Shown one piece after another: positions 53,052 to 63,873 of a stretch of 64,000 nucleotides of DNA (its first letter is position 1; each line of letters opens with the position of its first letter). The DNA lies in contig JAKBLM010000009.1 of assembly GCA_021832085.1 (NCBI GenBank), forward strand, positions 44,796 through 108,795, written 5' to 3'. The notes beneath the pieces are model-generated. The model did no database searches and was not told where the DNA came from. It was given only the letters and a program-made list of their open reading frames with translations. The position numbers were made by a program, and so were the translations under genes. This DNA comes from Acidobacteriota bacterium. Lineage in GTDB: Bacteria; Acidobacteriota; Terriglobia; Acidiferrales; UBA7541.

Positions 53052-53828
53052 CTAGCGGACGACGCCGGCGAGGGGGCTCGATGCGGTGGCGTAGAGCTTC
53101 TTTTCGATGCGGCCGGCCAGGAAAGCCTTGCGGCCGGCATCGACGCCGGCGCGCATCGCCTGCGCCATCAACATGGGATCCTGAGCGCCGGCAATGGCGG
53201 TGTTCATCAGCACGCCATCGAAGCCGAGTTCCATGGCGAGCGTGGCATCGGAGGCTGTGCCGACGCCTGCATCGACGATCAGCGGGACTTCGGTGACGCG
53301 CTCACGGAGGATGCGCAGGTTGGTCGTGTTCTGAATGCCGAGGCCCGAGCCGATTGGCGCGCCCAGCGGCATCACGGCAGCGGCGCCGGCTTCGACGAGC
53401 TTGCGTGCAGTGATCAGATCATCGGTGGTGTAGGGAAGGACAACGAAGCCTTCGGCGACGAGCGCCCGCGTGGCGGCGAGCAATTGCTCGGTATCGGGGA
53501 AAAGCGTCTGCTGATCACCGATCACTTCGAGCTTCACCCAGTTGGAAAGGCCGAGTTCGCGCGCCAGACGCGCGGTACGAATGGCCTCGTCTGCGGTAAA
53601 GCAGCCGGCAGTGTTGGCGAGCAGGAAATAGCGATCGCGATCGAGATAGTCGAGCAGCGTTTCGTTGGGGCGATCGGCGAGTTTGATGCGGCGCAGGGCG
53701 ACGGTGACGACTTCGGTGCCCGAGGCCTCGATGGCCTGGGACATGTCGTGCATGGTGCGGTATTTGCCCGTACCGACGATGAGGCGCGAGCGGAAAGTAC
53801 GACCGGAAATAACGAGGGAATCTTCCAT
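53052..53828 (-). CDS. thiG: Thiazole synthase ThiG
   Basis: A 258-residue TIM-barrel enzyme that builds the thiazole phosphate of thiamine from deoxyxylulose phosphate, dehydroglycine and ThiS thiocarboxylate. The Schiff-base lysine is Lys99 in [10 protein letters not shown], and [33 protein letters not shown] and [12 protein letters not shown] are fully conserved. No other thiamine gene and no TPP riboswitch was seen near it, so in this organism the pathway genes are scattered. Confidence 0.95.
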   Translation of the reverse strand: MEDSLVISGRTFRSRLIVGTGKYRTMHDMSQAIEASGTEVVTVALRRIKLADRPNETLLDYLDRDRYFLLANTAGCFTADEAIRTARLARELGLSNWVKLEVIGDQQTLFPDTEQLLAATRALVAEGFVVLPYTTDDLITARKLVEAGAAAVMPLGAPIGSGLGIQNTTNLRILRERVTEVPLIVDAGVGTASDATLAMELGFDGVLMNTAIAGAQDPMLMAQAMRAGVDAGRKAFLAGRIEKKLYATASSPLAGVVR

Positions 53829-54034
53829 GTTGGGCTCCTAACCAGAGCATTGTACTCCTGGCCGGGCGGTTCGTCTTGTCAGCGGTGGGGCGTGGAACGG
53901 ATCAGAGAAAAACCGGCGAGTAGGACAACGGTGGTACGGGGTCGGGAGGTGATGTGGGGCGAGAAAGAACGCAGCTAGGATTGGTTGTGCTACTGGGCTT
54001 GGGGACACGGCGAGGCGCTCCTACGGGACCGCGA

Positions 54035-55852
54035 TCAGGGGGCGGGTTCGGGGCGGGGTTCGGCGGTTTCGGCGAAAAGCTTTTCGATCTCGGCCTGGTA
54101 GCGGTTTTCGACGAGGCGGCGGCGAAGCTTGAGTGTATAGGTAAGCTCGCCGTTTTCGAAGGTGAAGTCGTGATCGAGCAGGAGGAAGCGCTTGGGGCGC
54201 TCGTAGCGGGCGAGCGGCTCGGTGAGACGAGTGACCTCGTCGGCGACCAGGCGCTGCGTCCAGCGATGGGCGGCGATTTCCGCGGGCGTGCCGAGCGCGA
54301 CCGCTTCCTGGGCGGCACGGGCGCGCAGCGCGTCGAAATCGGGCACGATCAGCGCGCCGACGAATTTCCGGCGGTCGCCGACAATGCAGGCGTTAAGGAT
54401 GAAGGGGCTGGTCTTCAGCAGGTTTTCGATCGGCTGCGGCGCGACGAATTTGCCGCCGGCGGTCTTGATCAGGTCCTTCTTCCGATCGGTGACGAGGAGG
54501 AAACCGTCGGCATCGAGATGGCCGATATCGCCGGTGGAAAACCAGCCGTCGGTGGAGAGGATTTCGGCGGTTTCTTCGGGCGACTTGTAATAGCCCTTCA
54601 TCACGCCGGGACCGCGCACCTGGATCTCGCCGTCGTCGGCGATGCGCACGTCGACGTTGGGAATCGGCCGGCCGACCGTGCCGGGACGACGCGCGCCAAA
54701 CGTGTTGACGGCGATGATCGGTGAGGTTTCCGTCAGGCCGTAACCTTCGAGGATGGGCACGCCGATCGACCAGAAAAATTCGGCTAGATCGCGGCCGAGC
54801 GGCGCCCCGCCTGAATTGAAAAAGCGGATGCGGCCGCCGAGACGGCGGCGAATGCGTCGGAAGACGAGCAGGTTGGCCGCGTACCAGACGAGCATGCGCT
54901 TCGGGGGCAACGGGCGGCCGTAGGCGCGCCAACCGATCGCTTCGCGGGCCACCGCCATGCCCCAGTCGAAAATTCTGCGCCGGCGCTGGCCGAGCCGTTC
55001 GCGGGCTTCGAGGATCCCGCCGTAGCTCTTTTCGAAGAAGCGGGGCACGGCTGCCGCCACAGTCGGGCGTACTTGCATCAGCGCTTGCGGCACCTCCTCC
55101 ATGTGTTCGACGTAGGCGATGGTTATGCCGCGGAAGAGCGACACGTAGCCCATGATCCGTTCGTAGACGTGGGCGAGCGGAAGAAAAGAGAGGCAGACGT
55201 CGGTGCGGCGCAAACCGACGACGCGTAGCGTATCGAGCGCGTTCGAGCTGAGATTGCTGTGGGTGAGCATCACACCCTTGGGCTGGCCGGTGGTGCCGGA
55301 GGTGTAGATGATGCTGGCCAGGTCGCCGGGCTTTACCTGGGCCGCGCGGCGGGTATAGGCGGTGACGTCCTGTGGGCCGGTGCGGCCGATCACGTCCTTG
55401 TAGCGCAGGATTTCGCCGGGAAGGTACTGGGCGTAGGCAGCGACGAGAATGGTTTTGACCGCGGGCAGCCGGTCGCGACATGCGATCAGCCGGTCCACTT
55501 GTGACGGTCCAACCGCGATCACCACTTTGGCCTCGGAATGGTTGAGGATGTAGACGAGACGGTCGGCCGATTCGTTGAAATAGACGGGTACGGTGACGCC
55601 GCCGAGGCCGAGGATGGCCAGATCGGCAATGTGCCATTCGGGGCGATTGGGCGAGAGCAGCGCAACGCGATCGCCGGGGAAGACGAGGGGTTCCAGTGCG
55701 GTTGCCAGGCCCGCGACCCGGCGCAGCATCTCGCCAGAGGAGTTGGACAGCCAGCGTCCCCCCTCCTTGTACATCTGCGCGCGGGGGTTCGGGTAGCTTT
55801 CGACCGCAGCGAGGAAGCTCTGCACCAGAGTTGGATATCTCACGTCACGCAC
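54035..55852 (-). CDS. Long-chain acyl-CoA synthetase (AMP-forming)
   Basis: A protein of about 605 residues of the ANL superfamily. The ATP motif [26 protein letters not shown], the [16 protein letters not shown] region and [17 protein letters not shown] are intact, and the body matches FadD15-type long-chain acyl-CoA ligases, which activate fatty acids via an acyl-adenylate. The start is uncertain: GTG at 55852 gives [13 protein letters not shown], with a second GTG three codons later; no ATG is nearby, and reading further upstream enters the region divergent to hutU. The promoter must lie in the 124 bases shared with hutU. Confidence 0.88.
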   Translation of the reverse strand: MRDVRYPTLVQSFLAAVESYPNPRAQMYKEGGRWLSNSSGEMLRRVAGLATALEPLVFPGDRVALLSPNRPEWHIADLAILGLGGVTVPVYFNESADRLVYILNHSEAKVVIAVGPSQVDRLIACRDRLPAVKTILVAAYAQYLPGEILRYKDVIGRTGPQDVTAYTRRAAQVKPGDLASIIYTSGTTGQPKGVMLTHSNLSSNALDTLRVVGLRRTDVCLSFLPLAHVYERIMGYVSLFRGITIAYVEHMEEVPQALMQVRPTVAAAVPRFFEKSYGGILEARERLGQRRRRIFDWGMAVAREAIGWRAYGRPLPPKRMLVWYAANLLVFRRIRRRLGGRIRFFNSGGAPLGRDLAEFFWSIGVPILEGYGLTETSPIIAVNTFGARRPGTVGRPIPNVDVRIADDGEIQVRGPGVMKGYYKSPEETAEILSTDGWFSTGDIGHLDADGFLLVTDRKKDLIKTAGGKFVAPQPIENLLKTSPFILNACIVGDRRKFVGALIVPDFDALRARAAQEAVALGTPAEIAAHRWTQRLVADEVTRLTEPLARYERPKRFLLLDHDFTFENGELTYTLKLRRRLVENRYQAEIEKLFAETAEPRPEPAP

Positions 55853-55976
55853 CCGGGTCGGAGAGTACCGCAGGCGAGCCAACGGCGCAATTGCAGTCCC
55901 GACCGCATTGCGGCCTCGAAACCCCCTTCCTGCTGCGTTAAGATGGGCGCGAACCCCTCTCTTCCCAGGAGGTGCC

Positions 55977-57656
55977 ATGAACAAAACCACAACAGAGCAT
56001 CCGGCTGCCCCACGCACCGTGCGTGCGCCGCGCGGGTCCGAGCGCAGCTGCAAGGGTTGGAACCAGGAAGCCGCGATGCGGATGCTGATGAACAATCTCG
56101 ATCCCGAGGTCGGCGAGCGGCCGCAGGATCTAGTCGTTTACGGCGGATCGGGCCGCGCCGCGCGGAGCTGGGCCGCTTTTGAGGCGATCGTGCGCTCGCT
56201 CCAGGAGCTGGAAAACGACGAAACGCTGCTGGTGCAATCGGGCAAGCCGGTGGGCGTCTTCCGTACGCACGAAGGAGCGCCGCGCGTTCTGATTGCCAAC
56301 GCCAACCTCGTCGGCCATTGGAACGACTGGCGCCATTTCGGCGAGCTGGAGCGCGCCGGGCTTACGATGTACGGGCAGATGACCGCCGGCAGCTGGATCT
56401 ACATCGGCACCCAAGGCATTTTGCAGGGCACCTATGAAACCTTTGCCGCCGCCGGGCGCAAGCATTTTGGCGGAGACCTGGCCGGGAAACTGGTCGCCAC
56501 GGGCGGCATGGGCGGCATGGGCGGCGCCCAGCCGCTTGCCGCCACGATGAACGGTGCGGCGATTTTGTGCGTCGAAGTGGATCCGGAACGGATCAAGCGG
56601 CGGGTGAAGACCGGCTACTGCGACGTGATGGTGAATTCGCTCGACGAGGCGCTGCGGATCCTGAAGAACGCGGTGCGCAAGCGCGAAGCGGCATCGGTGG
56701 GGCTGGTTGGCAACTGCGCCGACGTGATTCCCGAATTGGCGCGGCGCGGCGTGGTGCCGGACGTGCTCACCGATCAGACCAGCGCGCACGACCCGATCAA
56801 CGGCTACATCCCGCGCGGGCTCACGCTAGAGGAGGCGGCCGAACTGCGTCGGCGCGACCGGGACGAGTATCGCAAGCGCGCGCTGGATTCGATCGCGGAA
56901 CATGTGCGCGGCATGCTCGCGCTGCAGAAGCTGGGCGCGGTTACCTTCGATTACGGCAACAACATCCGCACCATGGCCCACGAGGCCGGGGTCGAGAACG
57001 CCTACGATTTCCCCGGTTTCGTACCGGCCTACATCCGGCCGCTCTTCTGCGAGGGGCGCGGGCCGTTCCGCTGGGCGGCGCTTTCGGGCGAGCCGAGCGA
57101 CATTCACCGCACCGACCAGTTGGTGCTCGAGATGTTTCCGGAAAATGAGAGCCTGATGCGGTGGATTCGGCTGGCGCAGAAGAGGGTGAAATTCCAGGGA
57201 CTGCCATCGCGGATCTGCTGGCTCGGCTACGGCGAGCGCGACCGTTTCGGCGTGGCGATGAACGACCTGGTGGCGAAGGGCGAACTGAAGGCGCCGGTGG
57301 TGATCGGGCGCGATCATCTCGACACTGGCTCGGTGGCATCGCCGTTTCGGGAGACGGAAGGGATGAAAGACGGCTCGGACGCCATCTCGGACTGGCCGCT
57401 GCTGAATGCGCTGCTGAATACTGCCAGCGGCGCGAGTTGGGTGTCTATCCACAACGGCGGTGGCGTCGGTGTCGGCTATGCGCAACACGCCGGGCAGGTG
57501 ATCGTTGCCGACGGCACCAAGCAGATGGCCGCGCGGATCGAGCGCGTGCTGACGAACGATCCGGGGATAGGGATCGTGCGGCATGCGGATGCCGGCTACA
57601 CGGAGGCGATCGAATTTGCCCGGGAGCATGGCATCAAGATTCCCATGCAAGGGTGA
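55977..57656 (+). CDS. hutU: Urocanate hydratase HutU
   Basis: A 559-residue NAD-dependent enzyme converting urocanate to imidazolone propionate in histidine breakdown. The glycine-rich NAD loop [10 protein letters not shown] (176-185), the [18 protein letters not shown] segment and [17 protein letters not shown] near the C-terminus are conserved. The ATG at 55977 has a perfect AGGAGGTG ahead of it. The next genes on this strand are hutI (460 bases on) and ftcD, which together take histidine to glutamate; histidine ammonia-lyase is not in the window. Confidence 0.96.
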   Translation: MNKTTTEHPAAPRTVRAPRGSERSCKGWNQEAAMRMLMNNLDPEVGERPQDLVVYGGSGRAARSWAAFEAIVRSLQELENDETLLVQSGKPVGVFRTHEGAPRVLIANANLVGHWNDWRHFGELERAGLTMYGQMTAGSWIYIGTQGILQGTYETFAAAGRKHFGGDLAGKLVATGGMGGMGGAQPLAATMNGAAILCVEVDPERIKRRVKTGYCDVMVNSLDEALRILKNAVRKREAASVGLVGNCADVIPELARRGVVPDVLTDQTSAHDPINGYIPRGLTLEEAAELRRRDRDEYRKRALDSIAEHVRGMLALQKLGAVTFDYGNNIRTMAHEAGVENAYDFPGFVPAYIRPLFCEGRGPFRWAALSGEPSDIHRTDQLVLEMFPENESLMRWIRLAQKRVKFQGLPSRICWLGYGERDRFGVAMNDLVAKGELKAPVVIGRDHLDTGSVASPFRETEGMKDGSDAISDWPLLNALLNTASGASWVSIHNGGGVGVGYAQHAGQVIVADGTKQMAARIERVLTNDPGIGIVRHADAGYTEAIEFAREHGIKIPMQG

Positions 57657-58116
57657 ATCGGAAGAAGAGATCTCTTCCGCCAGGCTGCGTCGGGACTCCC
57701 TGACTGCCAGGAGCACTCAATGGCGGCCGAAGGCTCCGATGAGGAGTGAGCGGAGGCGCGGGATGGGCAAAAGGCACGGCCAGGATTGACTTTGCCTACC
57801 AAGACAAAACAGTGGGCTGCGTATGCGTCAGGGTGTCACACGGTGTCGAACCGAATTTCTCGTAAATGGCTATTCATCAGCGAGTTGAGATTTTCGAAGC
57901 GTCACATTTTGGGTGGTTCTGTGCGGAGTGATGCCGCTGTTTTTCCAGGAGGGTGCGGCGCGTATTCCACTCGCCTGCCCGCGCCAGCATAGCAGGCTGC
58001 ACGACGCCGCGCTGAACGTATTTCGCCATAAGCATGCCGCATGGTCGACATCCGCGAGTGCGACAACCTTGGTCCGTAGAGGAAGGCCTGGCATTGGTTA
58101 GAATGGCTGGAATCTT
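57657..58116. other. Gap between hutU and hutI
   Basis: About 460 bases, unusually long for a hut operon and lower in GC than its surroundings. No transposase, RNA or terminator is evident. It may be a scar of a lost gene or an inserted and decayed element. Confidence 0.4.
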
Positions 58117-59406
58117 ATGACTGAATCGGTGCTGTTCACCGGCATCGGACAACTGGTAACGATGCGCGGGCCGGTTCCGCGGCGCGGGGCGGCGCTGGCG
58201 GACCCGGGGCTAGTGCGTGACGGCGCGGTTCTGGTACGCGATGGACGGATCGCGGCGGCTGGGCCGCGGCGGCGCGTTGAAAGGCTGCGCGAAGCGCGAC
58301 GCGCCAGGAAAATCGACCTGGGCGGGCGGGTGATGCTGCCGGGGCTAGTCGATTCGCACACGCATCTCGTTTTTGCCGCAAGCCGCGTGGAGGAATACGA
58401 GATGCGCATCGCGGGCGCGACCTATGAGGAGATTGCGCGGGCCGGCGGCGGCATCCGGTCGAGCGTGCGGCGGCTGCGCGCGGCACCGGCGGCCGAGCTC
58501 GAAGGCGCAGCCGAGGCATGGCTGGCGCAAATGGCGGCCCACGGCACCACCACCGTCGAGGCAAAAAGCGGCTACGGACTCAACCTGGAAAATGAGCTGA
58601 AAATCCTGCGCGTGCAGCGCGCGCTGGCGCGCAAACAGCCGGTGGAGATTGTCTCGACATTTCTCGGCGCCCACGTCGTTCCCGCCGAATTCCGGCGCCG
58701 GCCGCAGGCATATGTCGATCTGGTGGTGCGGCGAATGATTCCGGCGGTAGCGCGGGAGGGTTTGGCGGAATTCTGTGACGTATTTTGCGATCGCGGGGCG
58801 TTCAGCGTGGAGCAATCGCGGGCGATTCTGGCGGCTGGGCGCGCCTGCGGACTTGAACCGCGGCTGCACGCCGACCAACTGGCGCGAACGGGCGCGGCGC
58901 GGCTGGCAGTGGAAATGCGGGCAGCCAGCGCGGACCATTTGGATCACGTGACGCGTGGCGACATCGCGCGGCTGGCGGATTCCGACGTAGTATGCACGCT
59001 TTTGCCGGGAGCGGGCTTGCACCTGGGCGTGCCGCAAGCGCCTGGGCGGGCGCTGGTGGACGCGGGAGCGATCGTGGCATTGGCGACCGATTTCAATCCC
59101 GGGACGAGCCCGACATTGAGCCTGCCGATGGTGATGTCGCTCGCCTGCGATGGAATGCGGCTGCGGCCCGCCGAGGCGATTGCCGCGGCCACGGTTAACG
59201 CTGCTTATTCGCTGCGGCGACACGAGCGCGTTGGTACAATTGAAACAGGCAAGCAGGCCGATCTGGCGGTCTTCGACGTGGCCGATTATCGCGAAATTCC
59301 TTATTATTTTGGTGTTCATCTCTCGTGGCTAACGGTCAAGCGCGGGGAGATCCTCTACGCACGGTCACCGGTACTGGCGCGGCCAGCCGGGCGCCGGAGG
59401 TTGTGA
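58117..59406 (+). CDS. hutI: Imidazolonepropionase HutI
   Basis: A 429-residue amidohydrolase that opens the imidazolone ring to give formiminoglutamate. The metal ligands are in VDSHTHL (residues 79-84) and further on in FCDVFCDRGAFSVEQSR, HADQL and TDFNPGTSP. An arginine-rich N-terminal stretch (residues 20-65) is longer than usual. The start ATG at 58117 lacks a strong ribosome site. It is followed by ftcD after 166 bases. Confidence 0.94.
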   Translation: MTESVLFTGIGQLVTMRGPVPRRGAALADPGLVRDGAVLVRDGRIAAAGPRRRVERLREARRARKIDLGGRVMLPGLVDSHTHLVFAASRVEEYEMRIAGATYEEIARAGGGIRSSVRRLRAAPAAELEGAAEAWLAQMAAHGTTTVEAKSGYGLNLENELKILRVQRALARKQPVEIVSTFLGAHVVPAEFRRRPQAYVDLVVRRMIPAVAREGLAEFCDVFCDRGAFSVEQSRAILAAGRACGLEPRLHADQLARTGAARLAVEMRAASADHLDHVTRGDIARLADSDVVCTLLPGAGLHLGVPQAPGRALVDAGAIVALATDFNPGTSPTLSLPMVMSLACDGMRLRPAEAIAAATVNAAYSLRRHERVGTIETGKQADLAVFDVADYREIPYYFGVHLSWLTVKRGEILYARSPVLARPAGRRRL

Positions 59407-59572
59407 GAGGTGGTCCCCTGCGGCTAGAGTACAGCCGCGAAGGCGACAGGGTCTGAAATCGCTTCCCAAGAGGCTGGGGCGGCGTGGGGAGCTGCCAGCC
59501 AATCCAGCGGAAGGCGCATCTTCTCCTGAAGCGGAGGGATTCCGGGAAGAAGTGGCGCGGCAAAGGAAAGAG

Positions 59573-61114
59573 ATGCCGAAGATCATCGAATGCGTGCCGA
59601 ACTTTTCCGAAGGGCGCGACGCGGCGAAAGTGGAGGCGCTGGTGGCGGCGATGAGCGCCGTTGCGGGCGTTTCGGTGCTGGATCGCGAGATGGACGCCGA
59701 CCACAACCGGTCGGTGGTGACGCTGGCGGGCGAGCCGGAGGCGGTGGCCGAGGCGGCGCTGCGCGGCGTTGGAAAGGCAGCCGAGCTGATCGACCTGACC
59801 CGGCACCAGGGAGCGCATCCGCGGCTGGGCGCGACCGATGTAGTGCCGTTCGTTCCGGTCGAGGGCGTGACCATCGAGGATTGCGTCGAGCTGGCGCGGC
59901 GCGTCGGGCGCGAAATCTGGCAGCGCTACAAGATTCCGGTCTATTTCTACGAAGCGGCAGCCCAGCGGCCCGACCGGGTGAACCTGGAGAACGTGCGGAA
60001 GGGCCAGTTCGAGGGCTTGCGCGAAGAAGTGAAAACGAATCCTGATCGCGCGCCCGACGTCGGCGAGCCGCGGCTGCACCAGACCGCCGGCGCGACGATT
60101 GTCGGCGCCAGGAAATTCCTGATCGCCTACAACATCAACCTGAATACCTCCGACGTCTCGATTGCCAAGAAAATCGCGAAGGCGATCCGGTTTTCGAGCG
60201 GCGGGTTGCGCTACGTGAAGTCGATGGGCGTGGAGCTGAAGGCGCGGAACCTGGCGCAGGTCTCGATCAACCTGACCGATTTCGAGCAGACGCCCATCCA
60301 TCGTGTTTTCGAGATGGTGCGGAGCGAGGCGGCGCGCTACGGGGCGTCGATCGTCGGGAGCGAGATCGTAGGGCTGGTGCCGCGACGGGCGATCGAGATG
60401 ACGGCCGATTTCTACCTGCAATTCGAGAATTTCACGCCCGAACTGGTGCTGGAAAACCGGCTGGCGAAGGCGCTGGCGGAGAAGGCGGCCCCAGGGGCAG
60501 TAGAGTCCGGGCGGCTCGAAGCGATGGCACGCTCGTTTCTCGGCGCGCTGGCCGAGCCGACGGCAACGCCGGGCGGAGGGTCGGCAGCGGCGCTCTCGGG
60601 CGCACTGGCGGCGAGCCTGGGACAAATGGTCGCGGGGCTTTCGCGGAAGAAGAAATCGTTGGCGGACTATGTGGAGTCGCTGACCGCGCTGCAAGGAGAG
60701 CTGGAAACGGCCGGGCGGGAACTGGCGGCGGCGATCGACCAAGACGCAGCCGCCTACGACGGGGTGGTGGCGGCGATGCGGTTGCCGAAAGCCACAGCCG
60801 AGGAACAGCAGAAACGGAGCGAAGCGATCGACCGGGCGACGCGGCACGCGGCCGAGGTACCGCTGGGGGTGGCTGGACGGGCCGTCGGCGTGCTGGAAAT
60901 GCTGCGGAGGCTCGAACCGATTTCCAGCCCGATGATGCGGTCGGATCTGGTGACGGCGGGCTGGCTGGCGCGGGCTGGAGCACGCGGCGCCATGGCGAAC
61001 GTGAGCATCAATCTGGAATCGATGAAGGATGCCGGCTACCTGGCCGAGATGAAAGGCAAGCTGGCGGCGCTCGAGTCGCGATTGGCGGAGGCGCCGGCAG
61101 CCGCCGCGCCTTGA
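59573..61114 (+). CDS. Fused glutamate formimidoyltransferase / formimidoyl-THF cyclodeaminase
   Basis: A 513-residue bifunctional enzyme. Residues 1 to about 300 are the formimidoyltransferase: KIIECVPNFSEGRD, DADHNRSVVTLAG, HQGAHPRLGATDVVPF. Residues about 320-510 are the cyclodeaminase: ALAEPTATPGGGSAAALSGAL and NVSINLESMKDAGYL. Together they move the formimino group from formiminoglutamate to tetrahydrofolate and release ammonia, as the animal FTCD does; most proteobacteria use HutF/HutG or separate genes instead. The ATG at 59573 has GGAAAGAG upstream. It completes the downstream half of histidine degradation. Confidence 0.94.
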   Translation: MPKIIECVPNFSEGRDAAKVEALVAAMSAVAGVSVLDREMDADHNRSVVTLAGEPEAVAEAALRGVGKAAELIDLTRHQGAHPRLGATDVVPFVPVEGVTIEDCVELARRVGREIWQRYKIPVYFYEAAAQRPDRVNLENVRKGQFEGLREEVKTNPDRAPDVGEPRLHQTAGATIVGARKFLIAYNINLNTSDVSIAKKIAKAIRFSSGGLRYVKSMGVELKARNLAQVSINLTDFEQTPIHRVFEMVRSEAARYGASIVGSEIVGLVPRRAIEMTADFYLQFENFTPELVLENRLAKALAEKAAPGAVESGRLEAMARSFLGALAEPTATPGGGSAAALSGALAASLGQMVAGLSRKKKSLADYVESLTALQGELETAGRELAAAIDQDAAAYDGVVAAMRLPKATAEEQQKRSEAIDRATRHAAEVPLGVAGRAVGVLEMLRRLEPISSPMMRSDLVTAGWLARAGARGAMANVSINLESMKDAGYLAEMKGKLAALESRLAEAPAAAAP

Positions 61115-61136
61115 TGGCGCGGCAAGGGGAAAAGCG

Positions 61137-62114
61137 ATGAGGAGAAGGACAGGGATATTGGCAGTGATGGCGGGGGCATTGGCGCTGGTGCTGACGCCGG
61201 CGTTGCGGGCTGGCACGCTGAATACCGACGTGATCGGATTGTTTCCGCAGAGCGTCGGCGAATTCGCTTACGCGGACATGAAGAAGGCGCAAGAGTACAA
61301 GTGGTTTCCGCAGCTCGAGCAGCAGATTCTGCCCGCGCGCTTTCGCCAATTCACCACCTTCCTGAAGTCGGCCGGGATCGACCCGAACACGCAGGTGGAG
61401 GACCTGGCCTTTGGCACCATTCCCGCCAGCGGGAAGGATCCGGAAGAGGTGCTGGGCGTGGCCGAGGGCGAATTCCAGCCGAGCGCAAGCGAGGCCTACC
61501 TGAAGCGGCTGAAGCTGCCGACGCGCAAAGTGCACGGGTATACGCTTTACGCCTTCGGTTCCGGCGCGAGCCCCTACGACATCTTCTTTTTTTTCCTCGA
61601 TTCCAATACCGCGGTCTTCGGGCAGGGCGACGCGATCGAGAAGATGCTCGCCGTCCGTTTTGAAGGCGACCCGAGCCTGCTGGCCAACAACACGCTCTAC
61701 CCGCTGATCAACCAAGTAAACGGGCAGGGGCTGCTCTGGGCCGTGCTCGACCAGCATTACACGAAGCTTGGCCTGCAGCAGATGCTGCCCGAGGTCGCTT
61801 CGGCGAAGCAATCCACGGTGCTGTTCCAGCAGATCCACGCGATGATCATCAGCGTAGATACATCGAGTGGCGTACGGACCCGCTTCCGGGCCGTGTGTGG
61901 ATCGCCCGACGTGGCCAACAACCTTGCCGCCCTCCTGCAGGCCGGCATCCTCTACCGCCGCTATCAGGTCAGCCAGTCGAATCCGGAGTTGGCCAAGATG
62001 CTGGGGCAGGCCCAGGTTTCCCCGAGCGGCAACCAGCTCGACCTCAGCATCGACCTGAGCCAGAGCGAACTGATCAAGCTGATCGAGCAGCACACGTTTG
62101 AAGTGAAGATGTAG
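61137..62114 (+). CDS. Secreted protein of unknown function
   Basis: A 325-residue protein with a signal peptide to about residue 25 (TPALRAG). The mature chain has no motif I recognise. It contains a segment YTLYAFGSGASPYDIFFFFLD and ends in an amphipathic helix, and resembles exported proteins from acidobacteria that are annotated only as hypothetical. It starts 22 bases after ftcD, so it is co-transcribed with the histidine genes, but the context may be accidental. Confidence 0.75.
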   Translation: MRRRTGILAVMAGALALVLTPALRAGTLNTDVIGLFPQSVGEFAYADMKKAQEYKWFPQLEQQILPARFRQFTTFLKSAGIDPNTQVEDLAFGTIPASGKDPEEVLGVAEGEFQPSASEAYLKRLKLPTRKVHGYTLYAFGSGASPYDIFFFFLDSNTAVFGQGDAIEKMLAVRFEGDPSLLANNTLYPLINQVNGQGLLWAVLDQHYTKLGLQQMLPEVASAKQSTVLFQQIHAMIISVDTSSGVRTRFRAVCGSPDVANNLAALLQAGILYRRYQVSQSNPELAKMLGQAQVSPSGNQLDLSIDLSQSELIKLIEQHTFEVKM

Positions 62115-62182
62115 CCGAATTCGGCTGCGGCAGGAAGAATCGGGCGGGAAAAGCGATCGTCGAACAGGGCCGGGCGACCCGG

Positions 62183-62575
62183 TCAGTTTGGGTGGGGGGG
62201 GGTGTTGCCGGTGCCGGGAAGACGCTTGACCAGTTTCAAGTGCGTCTCACCGCCGGCGGTTTTGCTTTCCACCTGATCGACGCCCGGCAATTGCCGCAAG
62301 TTGTCCCATTCGTTCGGGCCGTTCGCAGGGCGAACAATCTCGATTTCGATCCGGTCGGGATGTTCCTGCATGTGAACCAGTATTTCCTGGCTCTGGGAAA
62401 GAGAAGCGAAGGCGGAGCGCAGGAGCCGGTCGGTCGCGGCGATCAGTTCCTCCTCCTCGCTCGAGGGAAGGCCGAGATGACGCGCAGTGTGCTGAAGTGC
62501 GCCCCGGACGGCGCCTAGGGCGCGCGGATCGTTGGGGATTTTTAGCTCGACGCGACAGTGTTCGGTAGGGGTCAT
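62183..62575 (-). CDS. Small RsbW-like (degenerate HATPase) protein
   Basis: A 130-residue protein. The start VELKIPNDPRALGAVRGALQ followed by GLPSSEEEELIAATDRLLRSAF resembles the first half of anti-sigma factor kinases (RsbW/SpoIIAB). The N box asparagine and the glycine-rich G1/G2 loops needed for ATP are not seen; the C-terminal half ends in a strand LKLVKRLP. It may therefore act by binding only. It is convergent with the secreted protein gene. Confidence 0.55.
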   Translation of the reverse strand: MTPTEHCRVELKIPNDPRALGAVRGALQHTARHLGLPSSEEEELIAATDRLLRSAFASLSQSQEILVHMQEHPDRIEIEIVRPANGPNEWDNLRQLPGVDQVESKTAGGETHLKLVKRLPGTGNTPPHPN

Positions 62576-62864
62576 ATTTGCCGATTTTTTCCGGTCGCTT
62601 CGTGTTGACCGGTTTCCCATCTTGCCGCGCCCGTGGGGATTGGCGACAACCTGACAGCTTGCCTCACCGCCTGGACGTGACGGGCAACTATAAGATAGGC
62701 AAGGGGCAAAGGACAACCAAAGAGATGCCAAGGTAGTGGATCGATTTGGCGCCGGTTATGGTCTCACGCTGTCCGCCCTTTCACCCAACCCGGGCGTTCG
62801 TGCCGGGTGAGAGGGACCGAGGCAAATTGAGGCGTAAGAAAGCGCCATAGTGGAGGGGGATTCC

Positions 62865-63873
62865 GTGAAAGCTGCGGTCGCTCATGGGTTCGGTTCTGTT
62901 CCTCGCTATGAGGATTTTGCAGATCCAATGGCAGCTCCGGGCGATCTGATTGTTCATGTCAAAGCAGTCGCGCTGGAAAACTTCGACAAGATGGCAGCGC
63001 GCGGAGAGCATTATGCAAGTAAGCATATGTTCCCGAAATTTCCCGCGATAATCGGACATATTGGCGTTGGCGCTCTTCCGGACGGAACGCTCGTTACTTT
63101 CGGGGGTACCAGACCGCCTTATGGCACGATGGCGGAAAGGGCCGTAATTCCCAAGGAATTTGTGGCTCTGAGCAAGAATTTGTGGTGACCCGCGTTATTG
63201 CTGGGTTTCTCTGCACTGAGCTTGTTGGCCAGCAGCCTGGCGATGGTGAGGGATCGGGCCGTCGCCAGTGTTTTCGCGCCTTTGATGGTGTTCTCCGCCA
63301 CCATTCGCCCCTCGAGCCCCTCCGGGCGTTTGCCGGTTCCAATGAACCTAGGCTGGACCGTCTCGGCGAAGGAGACCCCGCCGAGAGAGCTGTCAGGCGC
63401 TTAAGGGCCAAGTCTGACCCGGCGGGGAACGGAGTCCTCTGGCCTTCTGGGTCATCGACCAAGGAACAGATAACCCCCATTCCATCAACGGGTTAGGTTC
63501 ACATCTATTGTCCGCAGCTTTCCTCTTGTCATGACCAGCTTGGCTCGCAGGCGTGCTGCTGGCAGGGTGGTCGCATCCCACCCTTATCGACCAGCCCCTC
63601 GATCGAAGAGAAACCGGACCCGTTCTCCCTTGCGGCCCGTAACCAGCGTCGATTGAGTAGTCTCACAGATTCCTGCGCAGAGCCGAATTTGTGAGGTATG
63701 CCACGCTGGTGCCAGAGGACGTTGGCCCCGAATTGGCAGCAGCCCTGCCCGCGTCGGCACTCACGTCCCTCTTGCCACTCAAATGGGGAGCGAAGCTGGA
63801 ACCAGGGCAGACTGTCCTCGTACAAGGCGCAACCGGCGTTTCGGGAAAGCTGGCTGTCCAGATAGCCAAGCTC
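62865..63873 (+). pseudogene. Medium-chain dehydrogenase pseudogene, broken in two places
   Basis: Remnants of a zinc-free MDR (quinone oxidoreductase-like) enzyme. The first part (62865-63188, GTG start with GGAGGGG upstream) reads VKAAVAHGFGSVPRYEDF and runs to FVALSKNLW then a stop. About 500 bases of other sequence follow. A second part (about 63694-63873) resumes with LVPEDVGPELAAALP, LPLKWGAKLEPGQTVLVQGA and the Rossmann motif GATGVSGKLAVQIAKLL. That part is cut at 63873 by the IS630 end. The catalytic C-terminal half is missing from the window. Confidence 0.8.
63189..63690. other. Unassigned segment inside the dehydrogenase pseudogene
   Basis: About 500 bases that separate the two halves of the broken gene. 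On the minus strand there is a frame with GTGKRPEGLEGRM and NTIKGAKTLATARSL, but it matches no family I can name. It could be a decayed mobile element; no terminal repeats or target duplication are visible. Confidence 0.4.

Noticed and set aside
53829..54034. TPP riboswitch before thiG
   Set aside because: The CUGAGA and related conserved stretches were not found on the minus strand upstream of thiG.
57870..58152. Minus-strand open frames between hutU and hutI
   Set aside because: No ribosome site, no recognisable domain and odd amino acid composition; likely random frames in GC-rich DNA.
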